DNA from: Lamprocystis purpurea DSM 4197
GTDB taxonomy: Bacteria; Pseudomonadota; Gammaproteobacteria; Chromatiales; Chromatiaceae
Length of the DNA: 37,917 nucleotides
Direction of reading: 5' to 3'
Assembly (NCBI RefSeq): GCF_000379525.1
Contig: NZ_KB902530.1
Coordinates: forward strand, 1 to 37,917
Position 1 is the stretch's first letter; each line of letters opens with the position of its first letter. This document shows, piece by piece, positions 8,636-18,413 of the stretch. The position numbers were made by a program, and so were the translations under genes. A model generated the notes under the pieces. That model had not been told where the DNA came from. It saw nothing but the letters and a program-made list of their open reading frames with translations, and made no database searches.

Positions 8636-9133
8636 ATGCGAAAGCTTCTCAGTTGTCTGTTTCTCTCCCTGCTGTCCCTCGTCACGTCGGTCTTGACCGG
8701 CTGTGCCGATGAGACAAAGCCGGACGTGTATCATAAGTCGCTGCTCGAAGACCTGCCGTTCGTGCATAAGATGACGGTGCAACAGGGCAACATCATCACC
8801 AAGGAGGAGGTCGATCAGCTCCAACCCGGCATGAACAAACGTCAGGTGCGTTATCTGCTCGGTACCCCCTTGCTGACCGATTTCTTCAACAGCGACCGCT
8901 GGGACTATGTCTACACCATCCGCCGCGGCCATGCGCCCGAGGAGCAGCGCAAGCTGACGGTGTTTTTCCAGGATGATGTCCTGGTCCGAACCGAGGGTAA
9001 TGTGCGACCCGAACCAGGTGCGGCGACCGTCGATGACCCCAAGGAGATCATCGTTTCGGTGCCGGACTACCAGGAGCACAAAGGATGGATCGGACGCGGA
9101 CTGGAAGCGGTTGGCATCGGGCGTAACAAGTAG
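8636..9133 (+). CDS. bamE: Outer-membrane assembly lipoprotein BamE (OmlA/SmpA)
   Basis: A 165-residue lipoprotein. The signal peptide MRKLLSCLFLSLLSLVTSV ends in lipobox LTGC at about residue 23, so it should be anchored in the outer membrane. The SmpA/OmlA core includes KEEVDQLQPGMNKRQVRYLL and GTPLLTDFFNSDRWDYVY. BamE stabilises the BAM complex that inserts beta-barrel proteins. The start at 8636 gives a proper signal peptide; the frame extends upstream without family similarity. The roughly 50-residue tail beyond the core (DDPKEIIVSVPDYQEHKGW) is longer than in E. coli. It converges on rnfH with only 8 bp between stops, and no terminator is visible. Confidence 0.92.
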   Translation: MRKLLSCLFLSLLSLVTSVLTGCADETKPDVYHKSLLEDLPFVHKMTVQQGNIITKEEVDQLQPGMNKRQVRYLLGTPLLTDFFNSDRWDYVYTIRRGHAPEEQRKLTVFFQDDVLVRTEGNVRPEPGAATVDDPKEIIVSVPDYQEHKGWIGRGLEAVGIGRNK

Positions 9134-9141
9134 GCTGCACA

Positions 9142-9495
9142 TTACTCGCCCGCCTGGCGCAGCCGCTTGCCCTCCTCGGCCCGCCGCTTTCTCGCCTGCT
9201 TGGGGTCGGCGATCAGCGGGCGGTAGATTTCCGCGCGCTCCCCCTCCACCAGGATCTGATCCAGGTCGGTGACTCGGCCAAAGACCCCGACTTTATAGAC
9301 CCCCAGGTCGATCTCCGGGCACTTGTCCAGCACGCCGGATTGCTCGATCGCCGCGCGCAGGGTGGTTCCGGGCTTGACTTCAAGGGGCCGGAAAAACTGC
9401 TCGAACGCCCCGACATAGGCCACCGACACCCGCACGCGCTCCCCACCCTGATGGCCGACCCGATCCACGAGCGGCTGAGCACCCTGCTCAGCCAT
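9142..9495 (-). CDS. rnfH: RnfH-family protein (UPF0125, RatB)
   Basis: A 117-residue ubiquitin-like (beta-grasp) protein of the RnfH/UPF0125 family. Conserved stretches are RVSVAYVGAFEQFFRPLEV, DLGVYKVGVFGRVTDLDQ and GERAEIYRPLIADPKQARKR. The ATG at 9495 overlaps the ratA stop by 8 bp, as usual for this pair; translation is probably coupled. The exact biochemical role is unsettled: the family is named for association with Rnf genes in some bacteria and RatB for its pairing with RatA in others. Family assignment is firm, function is not. Confidence 0.9.
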   Translation of the reverse strand: MAEQGAQPLVDRVGHQGGERVRVSVAYVGAFEQFFRPLEVKPGTTLRAAIEQSGVLDKCPEIDLGVYKVGVFGRVTDLDQILVEGERAEIYRPLIADPKQARKRRAEEGKRLRQAGE

Positions 9496-9919
9496 ACAGG
9501 TCATCCGCGCGTTTGCAGAAGGCATCCACCAGGGTATTGGCGATCTGGTTGAAGACGGCACCAAAAGCCTTGTCGATCAGTCGACCCGAGAACTCGAAGT
9601 CCAATTCCAACTCGACTTTGCAGGCGTCTTCGCGCAGGGGCGTGAAGCGCCAGCCGCCGTGCAGCTTGCGGAAGGGTCCGTCGAGCAGCGAAATGTCCAT
9701 GCGCCGATCACGCTCGAAGCGGTTACAGGTGCTGAAGGTCTGGTGAATTCCCAGACGCGACACCTCGATCCGCCCGCAGATTTGCTCGGCCGTCTCGGAG
9801 ATCACCGTCGTCCGCGCACACCAGGGTAAAAACTTTGGATAGGACCCGACGTCGTAAACCAGATCGAACATGCACTTGGCCGAGTGGGCGACCAATGCGC
9901 TTTTCTTGACGATGGCCAC
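9488..9919 (-). CDS. ratA: RatA-like START/Coq10 domain protein
   Basis: A 143-residue protein of the polyketide cyclase/START superfamily. Visible family motifs are KKSALVAHSAKCMFDLVYDV, the characteristic YPKFLPWC near residue 28, and ELDFEFSGRLIDKAFGAVFN near residue 107. In E. coli RatA was reported as a ribosome-association inhibitor; eukaryotic relatives (Coq10) bind ubiquinone, so a quinone-related role is possible. It starts 3 bp after glmM ends and overlaps rnfH, so it is probably the penultimate gene of the ftsH-folP-glmM series. Confidence 0.92.
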   Translation of the reverse strand: MAIVKKSALVAHSAKCMFDLVYDVGSYPKFLPWCARTTVISETAEQICGRIEVSRLGIHQTFSTCNRFERDRRMDISLLDGPFRKLHGGWRFTPLREDACKVELELDFEFSGRLIDKAFGAVFNQIANTLVDAFCKRADDLYG

Positions 9920-9922
9920 GAG

Positions 9923-11266
9923 TCAGACCGAGCCAGGCTGCTGGTTGCGCACCACGTCCGCCAGACCCTCGGCGAGGCGCTTGACCTGGTCGCCGTCCGC
10001 ACCCTCCACCATGACCCGCACCAGCGGCTCGGTTCCGGAGGGCCGCAACAGCACCCGGCCCCGCCCCGCCAGCTCACGCTCGGCGATGAACACGGCATCC
10101 TGGACGGCCGGCAGATTCACCAGGTCCCGTTGCTCATTCAAGCGAATATTGATCAGGATCTGTGGGTACAGCGTCACCTCGGCGCACAGCGCGTCGAAGT
10201 CGGCATCCAACCGCTGTAAGGCGGCCAGCACCTGCAGCGCCGAGACAATGCCATCCCCGGTGCTGGTCCGGTCACGGCAGATGATATGCCCGGAAGGCTC
10301 GCCGCCCAGAACGCTATCGGTGCGCTTCATGTGCTCCATGATGAAGCGGTCGCCGACCGCGGTGCGGGCGAAACCGACACCGATCTTATGCAGGGCGTGC
10401 TCGAACCCGAGGTTGCTCATCAGGGTCCCAACCACCTCCCCGCGCAGCGTTCCTTCATGCAGACGCGCACGGGCGATGATATACAGGAGTTGATCGCCGT
10501 CGATCAACTGACCGCGGGAGTTGACCATCAGGACACGATCACCGTCACCGTCGAAGGCGATACCCAGGTCGGCGCCCTCGCGGACGACCGTCTCGCACAA
10601 GGCCTGGGGATGGGTGGAACCGACATTGTGGTTGATGTTGAGCCCATCGGGCTCGTTACCCATCGCCACCACCGTCGCCCCCAGCTCGTCGAACACATAA
10701 GGAGCCGTGTTGTAGGTTGCGCCGTGGGCGCAATCCACCACGATCTTGAGCCCATGGAAGTCCATGGCCGGGGGGATGGTGCTCTTGCAGAATTCGATAT
10801 AGCGGCCATTGGCGTCCTCGATGCGCTTGACCTTGCCGAGCGCCGCCGCGTCGACGGTCCGCAACGGCTGTTCGAGTTCCGCCTCGATAGCCAGCTCGAC
10901 CGCATCCGGCAACTTGTCGCCGTCGGCCGAGAAGAACTTGATGCCATTGTCCTGATACGGATTGTGCGACGCCGTGATGACGATCCCCGCACAGGCGCGG
11001 AAGGTGCGGGTGAGATAGGCCACGCCCGGAGTGGACATCGGACCCAACAGTCGGATATTGACGCCGGACGCGACCAAGCCGGCCTCCAGGGCCGACTCGA
11101 ACATATAACCCGAGATCCGGGTGTCTTTACCGATCAGGATCTTGGAACCGGCGCCATGACCGAGTACCCGACCCGCGGCCCAGCCCAGCTTGAGTACGAA
11201 ATCAGGGCTGATGTTAGCCTCGCCGACCCGACCGCGAATCCCATCGGTACCGAAATATTTGCGCAT
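9923..11266 (-). CDS. glmM: Phosphoglucosamine mutase
   Basis: GlmM interconverts glucosamine-6-phosphate and glucosamine-1-phosphate, feeding UDP-GlcNAc for peptidoglycan and LPS. The 447-residue protein has the N-terminal [16 protein letters not shown], the phosphoserine loop VITASHNP with catalytic Ser at residue 100, the metal loop [10 protein letters not shown], the sugar-binding GGEPSGHII and the phosphate-binding [13 protein letters not shown]. The start at 11266 matches the family; the open frame continues upstream only by chance. A 135-bp gap separates it from folP, which contains A-rich short repeats (AAAACCG units near 11357-11386) but no clear terminator. Confidence 0.97.
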   Translation of the reverse strand: MRKYFGTDGIRGRVGEANISPDFVLKLGWAAGRVLGHGAGSKILIGKDTRISGYMFESALEAGLVASGVNIRLLGPMSTPGVAYLTRTFRACAGIVITASHNPYQDNGIKFFSADGDKLPDAVELAIEAELEQPLRTVDAAALGKVKRIEDANGRYIEFCKSTIPPAMDFHGLKIVVDCAHGATYNTAPYVFDELGATVVAMGNEPDGLNINHNVGSTHPQALCETVVREGADLGIAFDGDGDRVLMVNSRGQLIDGDQLLYIIARARLHEGTLRGEVVGTLMSNLGFEHALHKIGVGFARTAVGDRFIMEHMKRTDSVLGGEPSGHIICRDRTSTGDGIVSALQVLAALQRLDADFDALCAEVTLYPQILINIRLNEQRDLVNLPAVQDAVFIAERELAGRGRVLLRPSGTEPLVRVMVEGADGDQVKRLAEGLADVVRNQQPGSV

Positions 11267-11401
11267 GACTTCTCGCCTGAAGACGAATGGACAGGAGTGG
11301 CCCCTGTCGTTGTTGGTTGTTCGTTTCTCGTAACCCGATGCGTGATAATCCTTAACAAAAACCGAAAACCGAAAACTCAAAACCGTTCCGTAGCGATCGG
11401 A

Positions 11402-12268
11402 TCAGGAGCGGCCCGCCTGATGACGCGCGTCCGCGGCCCCGCGGCTACGCACCGCATCCCAGACCGCCACCGCGTCCCGGGTCTCGGCCACATCGTGCAC
11501 GCGCAGGATCGTCGCACCTCGCTCCAAAGCCAGGACGGCGGCGGCGAGACTCGCCGCCAGGCGTTCATCCGGCGAGCGACCGGTCAGAGATCCAATCATG
11601 GACTTGCGCGACAGACCAACCAAGACCGGCACCCCCAGGTCGGCGAAGACCTCGAGATGGGCCAGCAGGCTGAGATTATGTTCCAGTTTCTTACCGAAAC
11701 CGAAGCCTGGATCAATGATCAGGCGCTCCCGCGGGACACCGGCGCGAACGCACTGATCGATGCGCTCGGCCAGAAAGCGGTAAACCTCAGCCACGACGTC
11801 GGTGTACGCGGGCGCTGTCTGCATCGACCGCGGCTCACCGGCCATATGCATCAAACAGACCGGCACGCCGAGTTGTACCGCGGCAGCCAGCGCCTCGGGG
11901 GTACGCAAGGCACACACGTCATTGATCAGGCCAGCGCCCGCGGCGACCGCCGCGCGCATGACCTGCGGCTTGGAGGTATCCACTGAAAGCGGCACCGGAA
12001 GTGACCCGGCCAAGGCCGCGATCACCGGGATGACCCGCTCCAGTTCCTCTTGGAGACTCACCGGATCGGCACCGGGGCGGGTGGACTCACCGCCGACGTC
12101 GATCAGGTCGGCACCCGCCTCGACCATCGCCCAGGCGTGCGCGCAGGCGGCGCTTGGATTGGAGAAACGTCCCCCGTCGGAGAAGGAGTCCGGGGTCACG
12201 TTGAGGATGCCCATGACCCGCGGCCGCGCAAGGTCGATCACACGGCCGCCGCAATCGAGTTGGCGCAT
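11402..12268 (-). CDS. folP: Dihydropteroate synthase
   Basis: FolP condenses p-aminobenzoate with hydroxymethyl-dihydropterin pyrophosphate in folate synthesis and is the target of sulfonamides. The 288-residue protein shows the two pterin signatures, MGILNVTPDSFSDGGRF near residue 19 and LIDVGGESTRPGADPV near residue 55, plus LSVDTSKPQVMRAA, INDV, LIIDPGFGFGKKLEHN and GLSRKSMIG. Length is normal. It lies 20 bp downstream of ftsH in the conserved ftsH-folP-glmM order. Confidence 0.97.
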   Translation of the reverse strand: MRQLDCGGRVIDLARPRVMGILNVTPDSFSDGGRFSNPSAACAHAWAMVEAGADLIDVGGESTRPGADPVSLQEELERVIPVIAALAGSLPVPLSVDTSKPQVMRAAVAAGAGLINDVCALRTPEALAAAVQLGVPVCLMHMAGEPRSMQTAPAYTDVVAEVYRFLAERIDQCVRAGVPRERLIIDPGFGFGKKLEHNLSLLAHLEVFADLGVPVLVGLSRKSMIGSLTGRSPDERLAASLAAAVLALERGATILRVHDVAETRDAVAVWDAVRSRGAADARHQAGRS

Positions 12269-12288
12269 GCTGTGCCTGGGTCGCCCGC

Positions 12289-14211
12289 TCAGTGCTCGCT
12301 GGCCGGGCGGCCCAGAGGGGTCTCATCGGCCGTTCGGCCCCGGCCAAGGTCTTCGTCCGCACGCGTCGGCTGCCCGGAGCGGGTCGGCTCCTCATCATTC
12401 CAGTCCTTGGGCGGGCGCGGCGTGCGCCCGGCCATGATGTCGTCGATCTGGTCGGCATCGATGGTCTCGAACTTGATCAGTGCGGCGGCCATGGCGTGGA
12501 GCTTATCGACGTTCTCGGTCAGCAGCGTCCGCGCCCGCTCATAATTGCGGTCGATGAAGCGGCGGATCTCGTCATCGATCAGGTGCGTGGTCTCATCCGA
12601 GACGTTCTTGTGCTGGGTCACCGAGTGGCCCAGGAACACCTCCTGCTCCTCCTCACTGTAGGTCAGGGGTCCGAGACGATCCGACAGACCCCACTTGGTG
12701 ACCATACTGCGGGCGATATCGGTGGCCCGATGGATGTCATTCTGGGCACCGGTGGTCACACTGTCGGCCCCGAAAATCAGTTCCTCCGCCACGCGCCCGC
12801 CGAACAGACTGGAGATACTGCTCTCCAGGCGTTGTTTGCTGTAGCTGAAACGGTCATCCTCGGGCAGGAACAGGGTCACCCCGAGCGCGCGCCCGCGCGG
12901 AATGATACTCACCTTATGCACCGGATCGTGTTCCGGAACCAGCCGGCCAACGATCGCATGACCGGACTCATGATAGGCGGTCAGGCGCTTCTCCTCATCG
13001 GACATGACCATCGAACGCCGTTCAGCGCCCATCATGATCTTGTCCTTGGCCTTCTCCATGTCCTCCATGTCGACCAGTTTCTTGTTGCCGCGGGCCGCGA
13101 ACAGCGCGGCCTCGTTGATCAGGTTCGCCAGATCGGCGCCCGAGAACCCAGGCGTCCCGCGCGCCAGCACCGACGCCTTCACATCCTCCGCGGCCGGAAT
13201 CTTGCGCATGTGCACCTTGAGGATCTGCTCGCGCCCGCGCACGTCAGGCAACGGCACCACCACCTGGCGGTCGAAGCGTCCGGGCCGCAGCAAGGCTGGA
13301 TCCAGGACATCCGGGCGGTTGGTGGCAGCGATGACGATGACGCCCTCGTTGCCCTCGAATCCGTCCATTTCAACCAGCAATTGGTTGAGGGTCTGCTCGC
13401 GCTCGTCATGACCGCCGCCCAGGCCGGCGCCGCGGTGACGCCCGACCGCATCGATCTCATCGATGAAGATGATGCAGGGGGCATGTTTCTTGGCCTGCTC
13501 GAACATGTCGCGCACCCGCGACGCACCGACACCGACGAACATCTCGACAAAGTCCGAGCCGGAGATGGTGAAAAACGGGACCTTGGCCTCGCCGGCGATG
13601 GCCCGCGCCAGCAGCGTCTTGCCGGTACCCGGCGGGCCGACCATCAGGACGCCCTTGGGGATCTTGCCGCCGAGCTTCTGGAATTTGGACGGGTCACGAA
13701 GAAAATCGACCATCTCCGAGACCTCGTCCTTAGCCTCCTCGGCCCCGGCGACGTCCTGGAAGGTGACCTTGACCTGATCCTCGGAGAGCATCCGCGCCCG
13801 GCTCTTGCCGAACGACATGGCACCGCGCCCGCCGGCGCCGCCCTGCATCTGACGCATGAAAAAAATCCACAGCCCGATGAGGATCACGAGCGGGAGCCAG
13901 TTGACCATCAGTTGCATCAGGATCGACGGTTTCTCAGGTGGCGCCGCCTTGATGATGACATTGTTGTTCAGCAGATCGCCGACCAAACCGGCATCACCCG
14001 GACTATAGGTCGTGAACGATTGGCCCGCACCGTTGACGCCCTGGATGGTACGTCCCTGGATGGTGACCTCTTTCACCTCACCCTGCTTGACCTGTTCGAT
14101 GAAATCGGAGTAGGTCAAACCGCGCGGCGCGGATCGAGTCGTCGTAAAATTATTGAAGACGGACATCAGCACGACGGCGATGACCACCCACAGAATCAGA
14201 TTCTTCGCCAT
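12289..14211 (-). CDS. ftsH: ATP-dependent zinc metalloprotease FtsH
   Basis: FtsH is a membrane-anchored AAA+ hexameric protease that degrades misfolded membrane proteins and short-lived regulators. The 640-residue protein begins [20 protein letters not shown] (first membrane segment), has a periplasmic region and a second membrane segment, [18 protein letters not shown], near residue 105. The AAA domain has Walker A GPPGTGKT near residue 200, Walker [13 protein letters not shown] and [23 protein letters not shown]. The zinc site is HESGH. The start at 14211 was chosen because upstream in-frame residues are not FtsH-like. It follows rlmE by a 147-bp gap without a visible gene. Confidence 0.97.
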   Translation of the reverse strand: MAKNLILWVVIAVVLMSVFNNFTTTRSAPRGLTYSDFIEQVKQGEVKEVTIQGRTIQGVNGAGQSFTTYSPGDAGLVGDLLNNNVIIKAAPPEKPSILMQLMVNWLPLVILIGLWIFFMRQMQGGAGGRGAMSFGKSRARMLSEDQVKVTFQDVAGAEEAKDEVSEMVDFLRDPSKFQKLGGKIPKGVLMVGPPGTGKTLLARAIAGEAKVPFFTISGSDFVEMFVGVGASRVRDMFEQAKKHAPCIIFIDEIDAVGRHRGAGLGGGHDEREQTLNQLLVEMDGFEGNEGVIVIAATNRPDVLDPALLRPGRFDRQVVVPLPDVRGREQILKVHMRKIPAAEDVKASVLARGTPGFSGADLANLINEAALFAARGNKKLVDMEDMEKAKDKIMMGAERRSMVMSDEEKRLTAYHESGHAIVGRLVPEHDPVHKVSIIPRGRALGVTLFLPEDDRFSYSKQRLESSISSLFGGRVAEELIFGADSVTTGAQNDIHRATDIARSMVTKWGLSDRLGPLTYSEEEQEVFLGHSVTQHKNVSDETTHLIDDEIRRFIDRNYERARTLLTENVDKLHAMAAALIKFETIDADQIDDIMAGRTPRPPKDWNDEEPTRSGQPTRADEDLGRGRTADETPLGRPASEH

Positions 14212-14358
14212 ATCGCTCACGGCATCTGGCCTCTGGTCAAATAGGTGCCTGGGCAGCGGCACTTGGCTCGAGTGAAGGAAAGTAACACCGTTGGGGTGTC
14301 GAAGAAAGGTGCCTGCCACCCGCCGGACTCTCGACTGATAGGGAGTTGGGGATTTTTC

Positions 14359-14979
14359 CTAGACTTTGAAGCCCTTCCCCACCAGATAAAGCTCCCGGCT
14401 CGCGGCCCGCGAGGACTTGGGCTTACGACTCGCAACCTGACCGAAACTGCCGCGCAATAGTCGCATCACCGCGTCGAACCCTTCACCTTGAAACGCTTTG
14501 ACCACCAGGCTGCCGCCCGGTTTCAGGCATTCGCGGGCAAACTCCAGGGCGAGTTCCACCAGATAGATCATGCGGGGCTGATCGACCGCGGACGTACCGG
14601 AAATATTCGGCGACATGTCCGACAACACGAGGTCCAAAGGCGCATCGCCCAGACTGAGGCGCAGTTGCTCCAGAACGGCCGGCTCACGGAAGTCCCCCTG
14701 GAGGAATTGCACTCCCGCCAGCGGTTCGATGTCGAGCAGATCGAGCGCATAGACCGCACCGCGCCCACCCACCAGACGGGCCGCAATCTGCGACCAACTC
14801 CCCGGTGCCGCGCCCAGGTCGACGACGCGCATCCCGGCCGCCAGCACCCGATCCTTCTCCTGAATTTCCAGAAGTTTGTAGGCCGCACGCGAACGGTAAC
14901 CCTCCTGCTGGGCGCGTTTGACATAGGGGTCACTGAACTGGCGGTCGAGCCAGCGGCGGCTGGATTTACTGCGGGCCAT
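14359..14979 (-). CDS. rlmE: 23S rRNA (uridine-2'-O) methyltransferase RlmE (FtsJ/RrmJ)
   Basis: RlmE methylates the 2'-OH of U2552 in 23S rRNA late in large-subunit assembly. The 206-residue Rossmann-fold enzyme has the N-terminal ARSKSSRRWLDRQFSDPYVK, SAM motif VVDLGAAPGSWSQ near residue 53, an LSDMSPN segment with the catalytic Asp, and VVKAFQGEGFD with the catalytic Lys. The ATG at 14979 (MARSKSS) is preferred over the codon five residues upstream because homologues begin there. The rlmE-ftsH order is conserved in gammaproteobacteria. Confidence 0.96.
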   Translation of the reverse strand: MARSKSSRRWLDRQFSDPYVKRAQQEGYRSRAAYKLLEIQEKDRVLAAGMRVVDLGAAPGSWSQIAARLVGGRGAVYALDLLDIEPLAGVQFLQGDFREPAVLEQLRLSLGDAPLDLVLSDMSPNISGTSAVDQPRMIYLVELALEFARECLKPGGSLVVKAFQGEGFDAVMRLLRGSFGQVASRKPKSSRAASRELYLVGKGFKV

Positions 14980-15024
14980 GGGCGGCTGGAGCATCCTGTT
15001 GACAAGAATCGGTGGTGCCGCGGC

Positions 15025-15885
15025 TCAAATGTCGTGGACCCAGGAAAAACCGAAGACTTCAAGCAGCGTGCCCGCCACGGCACCGCCGAAGATGCCGCCG
15101 AGCATGGCAAGCTGCAGATCGGGGTAAACCGCACGGCTGACCTCGACCGCCAGACCGGCGGACTCACCGAGCAGCGGGCCGGCCATGATCCAAATACTGC
15201 CGGACGCGATTCCGGCCAGGGTCGCCAACGCCAGCGACGCGACCAGCTTGCAGGGTCCACCCGTACCGCCCACCCGGCGACTCAGCAGGACCCACCAGCG
15301 CACGCCCGCCACGTACAAGATGCCGTTGGCGCTCACCAGGACAGCCAGGAGCGCGAAGGGAGAAAACGCGGATGGATGGAGCGGCTCCGCCACCGCGAGC
15401 ACGCCCCCACAGATCGCACCCGTCGCCAGTCCGGCCATGACCTTGCCGGGGACCTGCCGCGTGCAGTGTTGCGGCACTGCCATCAACAATCCCAGCACGG
15501 TGGCCACACCGGCAGCGACCAGGATGGAGGCTTCGAACGAGATCAGGTGCGACGCCGTAGTCAGCAACAGCAAGCCGACAATGACGCCGACACCAGTACC
15601 CACCAACGCCAGTTCGCGCGCCCCATACAGCGCGGCACCGGCCGCACCGGCCAGGGCCGCGGCCCCGACGTACGTCATGGGACCGGCACCGAGCCGTTCG
15701 AGGATCGCCACCAGGGCGAGGAACAGAGGCGCGTAGATAAGTCCGATAATGCCCCAGACGATCCCGCGCACCAGGATCAACTGGCGCCTCTTCGTGTGCG
15801 CAGGCTGCCGGGTGTCGGGGTGCTGAGGGTCCACGAGCGAGGAAGACGATGAACGCAGGACCGCTGCCTGCTGTGCGACGGCCAT
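15025..15885 (-). CDS. Polytopic membrane protein of unknown function
   Basis: A 286-residue protein I do not recognise. After a polar N-terminus (to about residue 40) it has seven or eight hydrophobic, glycine- and alanine-rich stretches, among them GIVWGIIGLIYAPLFLALVA, VGTGVGVIVGLLLL, VAAGVATVLGLLMAV, VMAGLATGAICGGVLAV and LQLAMLGGIFGGAVAGTLLE. Small-residue-rich helices of this kind suggest tight packing, but no transporter signature is visible. The start at 15885 gives the polar N-terminus; the frame extends further upstream into the HiPIP gene and is not credible there. It lies downstream of HiPIP beyond a strong terminator hairpin. Confidence 0.75.
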   Translation of the reverse strand: MAVAQQAAVLRSSSSSLVDPQHPDTRQPAHTKRRQLILVRGIVWGIIGLIYAPLFLALVAILERLGAGPMTYVGAAALAGAAGAALYGARELALVGTGVGVIVGLLLLTTASHLISFEASILVAAGVATVLGLLMAVPQHCTRQVPGKVMAGLATGAICGGVLAVAEPLHPSAFSPFALLAVLVSANGILYVAGVRWWVLLSRRVGGTGGPCKLVASLALATLAGIASGSIWIMAGPLLGESAGLAVEVSRAVYPDLQLAMLGGIFGGAVAGTLLEVFGFSWVHDI

Positions 15886-15904
15886 TGATATGCCTCGAAA
15901 GAGA

Positions 15905-15928
15905 AAGCGGGGCACGCGAGCCCCGCTT
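15905..15928 (-). terminator. Rho-independent terminator after HiPIP gene
   Basis: A perfect 9-bp stem, AAGCGGGGC with its complement GCCCCGCTT, encloses a 6-nt loop. On the minus strand it is followed by a pyrimidine-rich TCTCTTTC run. It lies 35 bp past the HiPIP stop and just upstream of the membrane-protein start, so it should limit read-through between the two genes. Confidence 0.75.
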
Positions 15929-15962
15929 CGCGATCCTAAACAGCGGATCGCCGGATGCGTGT

Positions 15963-16328
15963 TCAGCCGGCCTTCAAGGTCCAGGACGAGCACCAGCCGT
16001 TGACATTGATCAGCTTGCCGGGGAACAGGCTGCAACCTTTCCAGTCGCCCGAACCCTGATCAGCCTGCATGAACTGGCAGTTTGCACAGTGTTGGTCGGC
16101 CGGGGCCGCACCGGGACGGGCGGCACCGGCACGGTCCGCCTTGGTGGCGTCCGCGCTGTACTTCAGGGCAACGGCGGTCGGATCATCAGCGGCGACGGCA
16201 TTCGCCGGGGCATCAGCGGCGCGGACGCTGCCGACACCGATCAGGTTGATCACCGGGATGGCGACGGCAGTGCCGAGCATCATCTTGACGGCGTCGCGAC
16301 GGCTCTTGCTCATTGGCGTATCGGACAT
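15963..16328 (-). CDS. hip: High-potential iron-sulfur protein (HiPIP)
   Basis: HiPIP is a small periplasmic [4Fe-4S] electron carrier that, in purple sulfur bacteria, reduces the photosynthetic reaction centre cytochrome. The 121-residue precursor starts at 16328, with GGAG 9 bases upstream. It has a Tat signal ([14 protein letters not shown], twin Arg at 10-11) cleaved near the [12 protein letters not shown] junction. The mature domain has all four cluster cysteines at residues 81, 84, 99 and 113, in [20 protein letters not shown] and [12 protein letters not shown]. Similarity to the Allochromatium/Thiocapsa type is strong by recall. It is the clearest lineage marker here. It is followed by its own terminator, so it is probably monocistronic. 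Confidence 0.96.
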   Translation of the reverse strand: MSDTPMSKSRRDAVKMMLGTAVAIPVINLIGVGSVRAADAPANAVAADDPTAVALKYSADATKADRAGAARPGAAPADQHCANCQFMQADQGSGDWKGCSLFPGKLINVNGWCSSWTLKAG

Positions 16329-16466
16329 GTCTACAAGCTCCAGATGTTTTCGCGATAGGATTCGCGATGGCGTTGGGACCCTGCCCCGAGACAACCCCGG
16401 GACCGATGCCCATTCTGCAACATAGCATCGAAAAAGGCGAGCCATTCGGCCGGTCGGCCGCATCAT

Positions 16467-16931
16467 TCACTCAAGATAGGTGCCGGCGCCGAGATAACGC
16501 GCCTTCCAGTAGGGCGCACCGAGGCGGGCGTAGCCGACCTTGTGCTGGGAGACCGACGCGTGCACGAAACGGTCCCCATCCACCATCAGCCCCACATGGT
16601 GCGAGCCCGGGCCGGTCTTGAAAAACACCATATCACCGGGACGCAGGGCCTTGGGGTTGACGGGTTTGGCGCCGCGCCGCTGGTCGAGCGACATGCGCGG
16701 AATGCGCAGTCCCGCGACGCCATGGGCGTAGTAGGTCAGGCCGCTGCAATCAAGCGCGCGTCCGGGTTCGTTACCGCCGTAACGGTAGGGTGTACCCAAC
16801 TGCGAGAGCGCGGCCGACACCACCTCGGCCCGCTTGCCGTCCGGTCCTGAACTGAGCCCCGCGCAGCCGCCCAGCAGGAAAACAGCAAAACCTAAACCGA
16901 GCCCCACCGACAGCGGACGCCGCTTCTTCAT
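16467..16931 (-). CDS. NlpC/P60-family lipoprotein (peptidoglycan endopeptidase)
   Basis: A 154-residue secreted cysteine peptidase. The signal peptide MKKRRPLSVGLGLGFAVFLL ends in lipobox LGGC near residue 23. The NlpC/P60 core shows TPYRYGGNEPGRALDCSGLT with the catalytic Cys, GDMVFFKTGPGSHHVGLMVD with the catalytic His, and DRFVHASVSQHKVG. Such enzymes cut peptide bonds in peptidoglycan stems and here would act at the inner face of the envelope. The domain is close to the minimal length for the family (Spr/MepS-like). A good promoter candidate lies at 16973-17001. Confidence 0.9.
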   Translation of the reverse strand: MKKRRPLSVGLGLGFAVFLLGGCAGLSSGPDGKRAEVVSAALSQLGTPYRYGGNEPGRALDCSGLTYYAHGVAGLRIPRMSLDQRRGAKPVNPKALRPGDMVFFKTGPGSHHVGLMVDGDRFVHASVSQHKVGYARLGAPYWKARYLGAGTYLE

Positions 16932-16972
16932 AAACTACCCCCGATTGACGCTTCAAGGCGCTGTTTTGGATA

Positions 16973-17001
16973 GTTCTAGACTGAAGACGCGTCGCTGTCA
17001 A
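16973..17001 (-). promoter_or_regulatory. Sigma-70-like promoter for the NlpC/P60 gene
   Basis: On the minus strand a perfect -35 TTGACA (plus 16996-17001) is followed after exactly 17 bp by TAGAAC (plus 16973-16978), which matches the -10 consensus at four of six positions. It is about 42 bp upstream of the NlpC/P60 start and in the right orientation. Confidence 0.5.
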
Positions 17002-17045
17002 CCCGAGTATAGCCTTCGTACCTGATATCCAGACAGACCCTTGGT

Positions 17046-17074
17046 GTAGGGGCGGGTTTGAAACCAGCCCCTAC
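17046..17074. repeat. Small hairpin repeat upstream of trxB
   Basis: GTAGGGGC and AGCCCCTAC flank GGGTTTGAAACC, itself a palindrome, giving a near-perfect 29-nt hairpin. It sits in a 360-bp gap between the divergent NlpC/P60 and trxB genes. The rest of the gap holds only the promoter above and a short direct repeat, GTCGATCCCC twice, at 17243-17265. Hairpins of this kind are common dispersed repeats; no T-run follows, so a terminator role is unlikely. Confidence 0.65.
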
Positions 17075-17168
17075 GTCCGGTGATCACGTCCGAATGCGAT
17101 ATCCTCGTCGCCGGCACCGGAACGCTTTACGGGATTGTGCATAACCCTTACATTTGCGGATCGACTGA

Positions 17169-18257
<1,089 letters not shown>

Positions 18258-18413
18258 AGACGCGCCGGGCGTTCCCAGGGGGCCGTTGCGCGACAGCGCA
18301 CCGACCTGCCGGACCTGGCGCTACGTCGTTGCGGCCCTTGAGCACACCAGGTTTTTCTCGGCACCGGCCGCCCGCATCTCTCCCGATCATCGAGACGCCG
18401 AGCACCCGGGCCC

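Noticed and set aside
9142-9564. Longer start for RnfH at 9564 and for GlmM at 11380
   Set aside because: The added residues lie in the preceding gene or non-conserved gap and do not resemble the families.
10286-11986. 566-codon plus-strand frame
   Set aside because: Spans the antisense of glmM and folP and crosses their intergenic gap; no domain.
12292-14244. 650-codon plus-strand frame
   Set aside because: Exact antisense shadow of ftsH.
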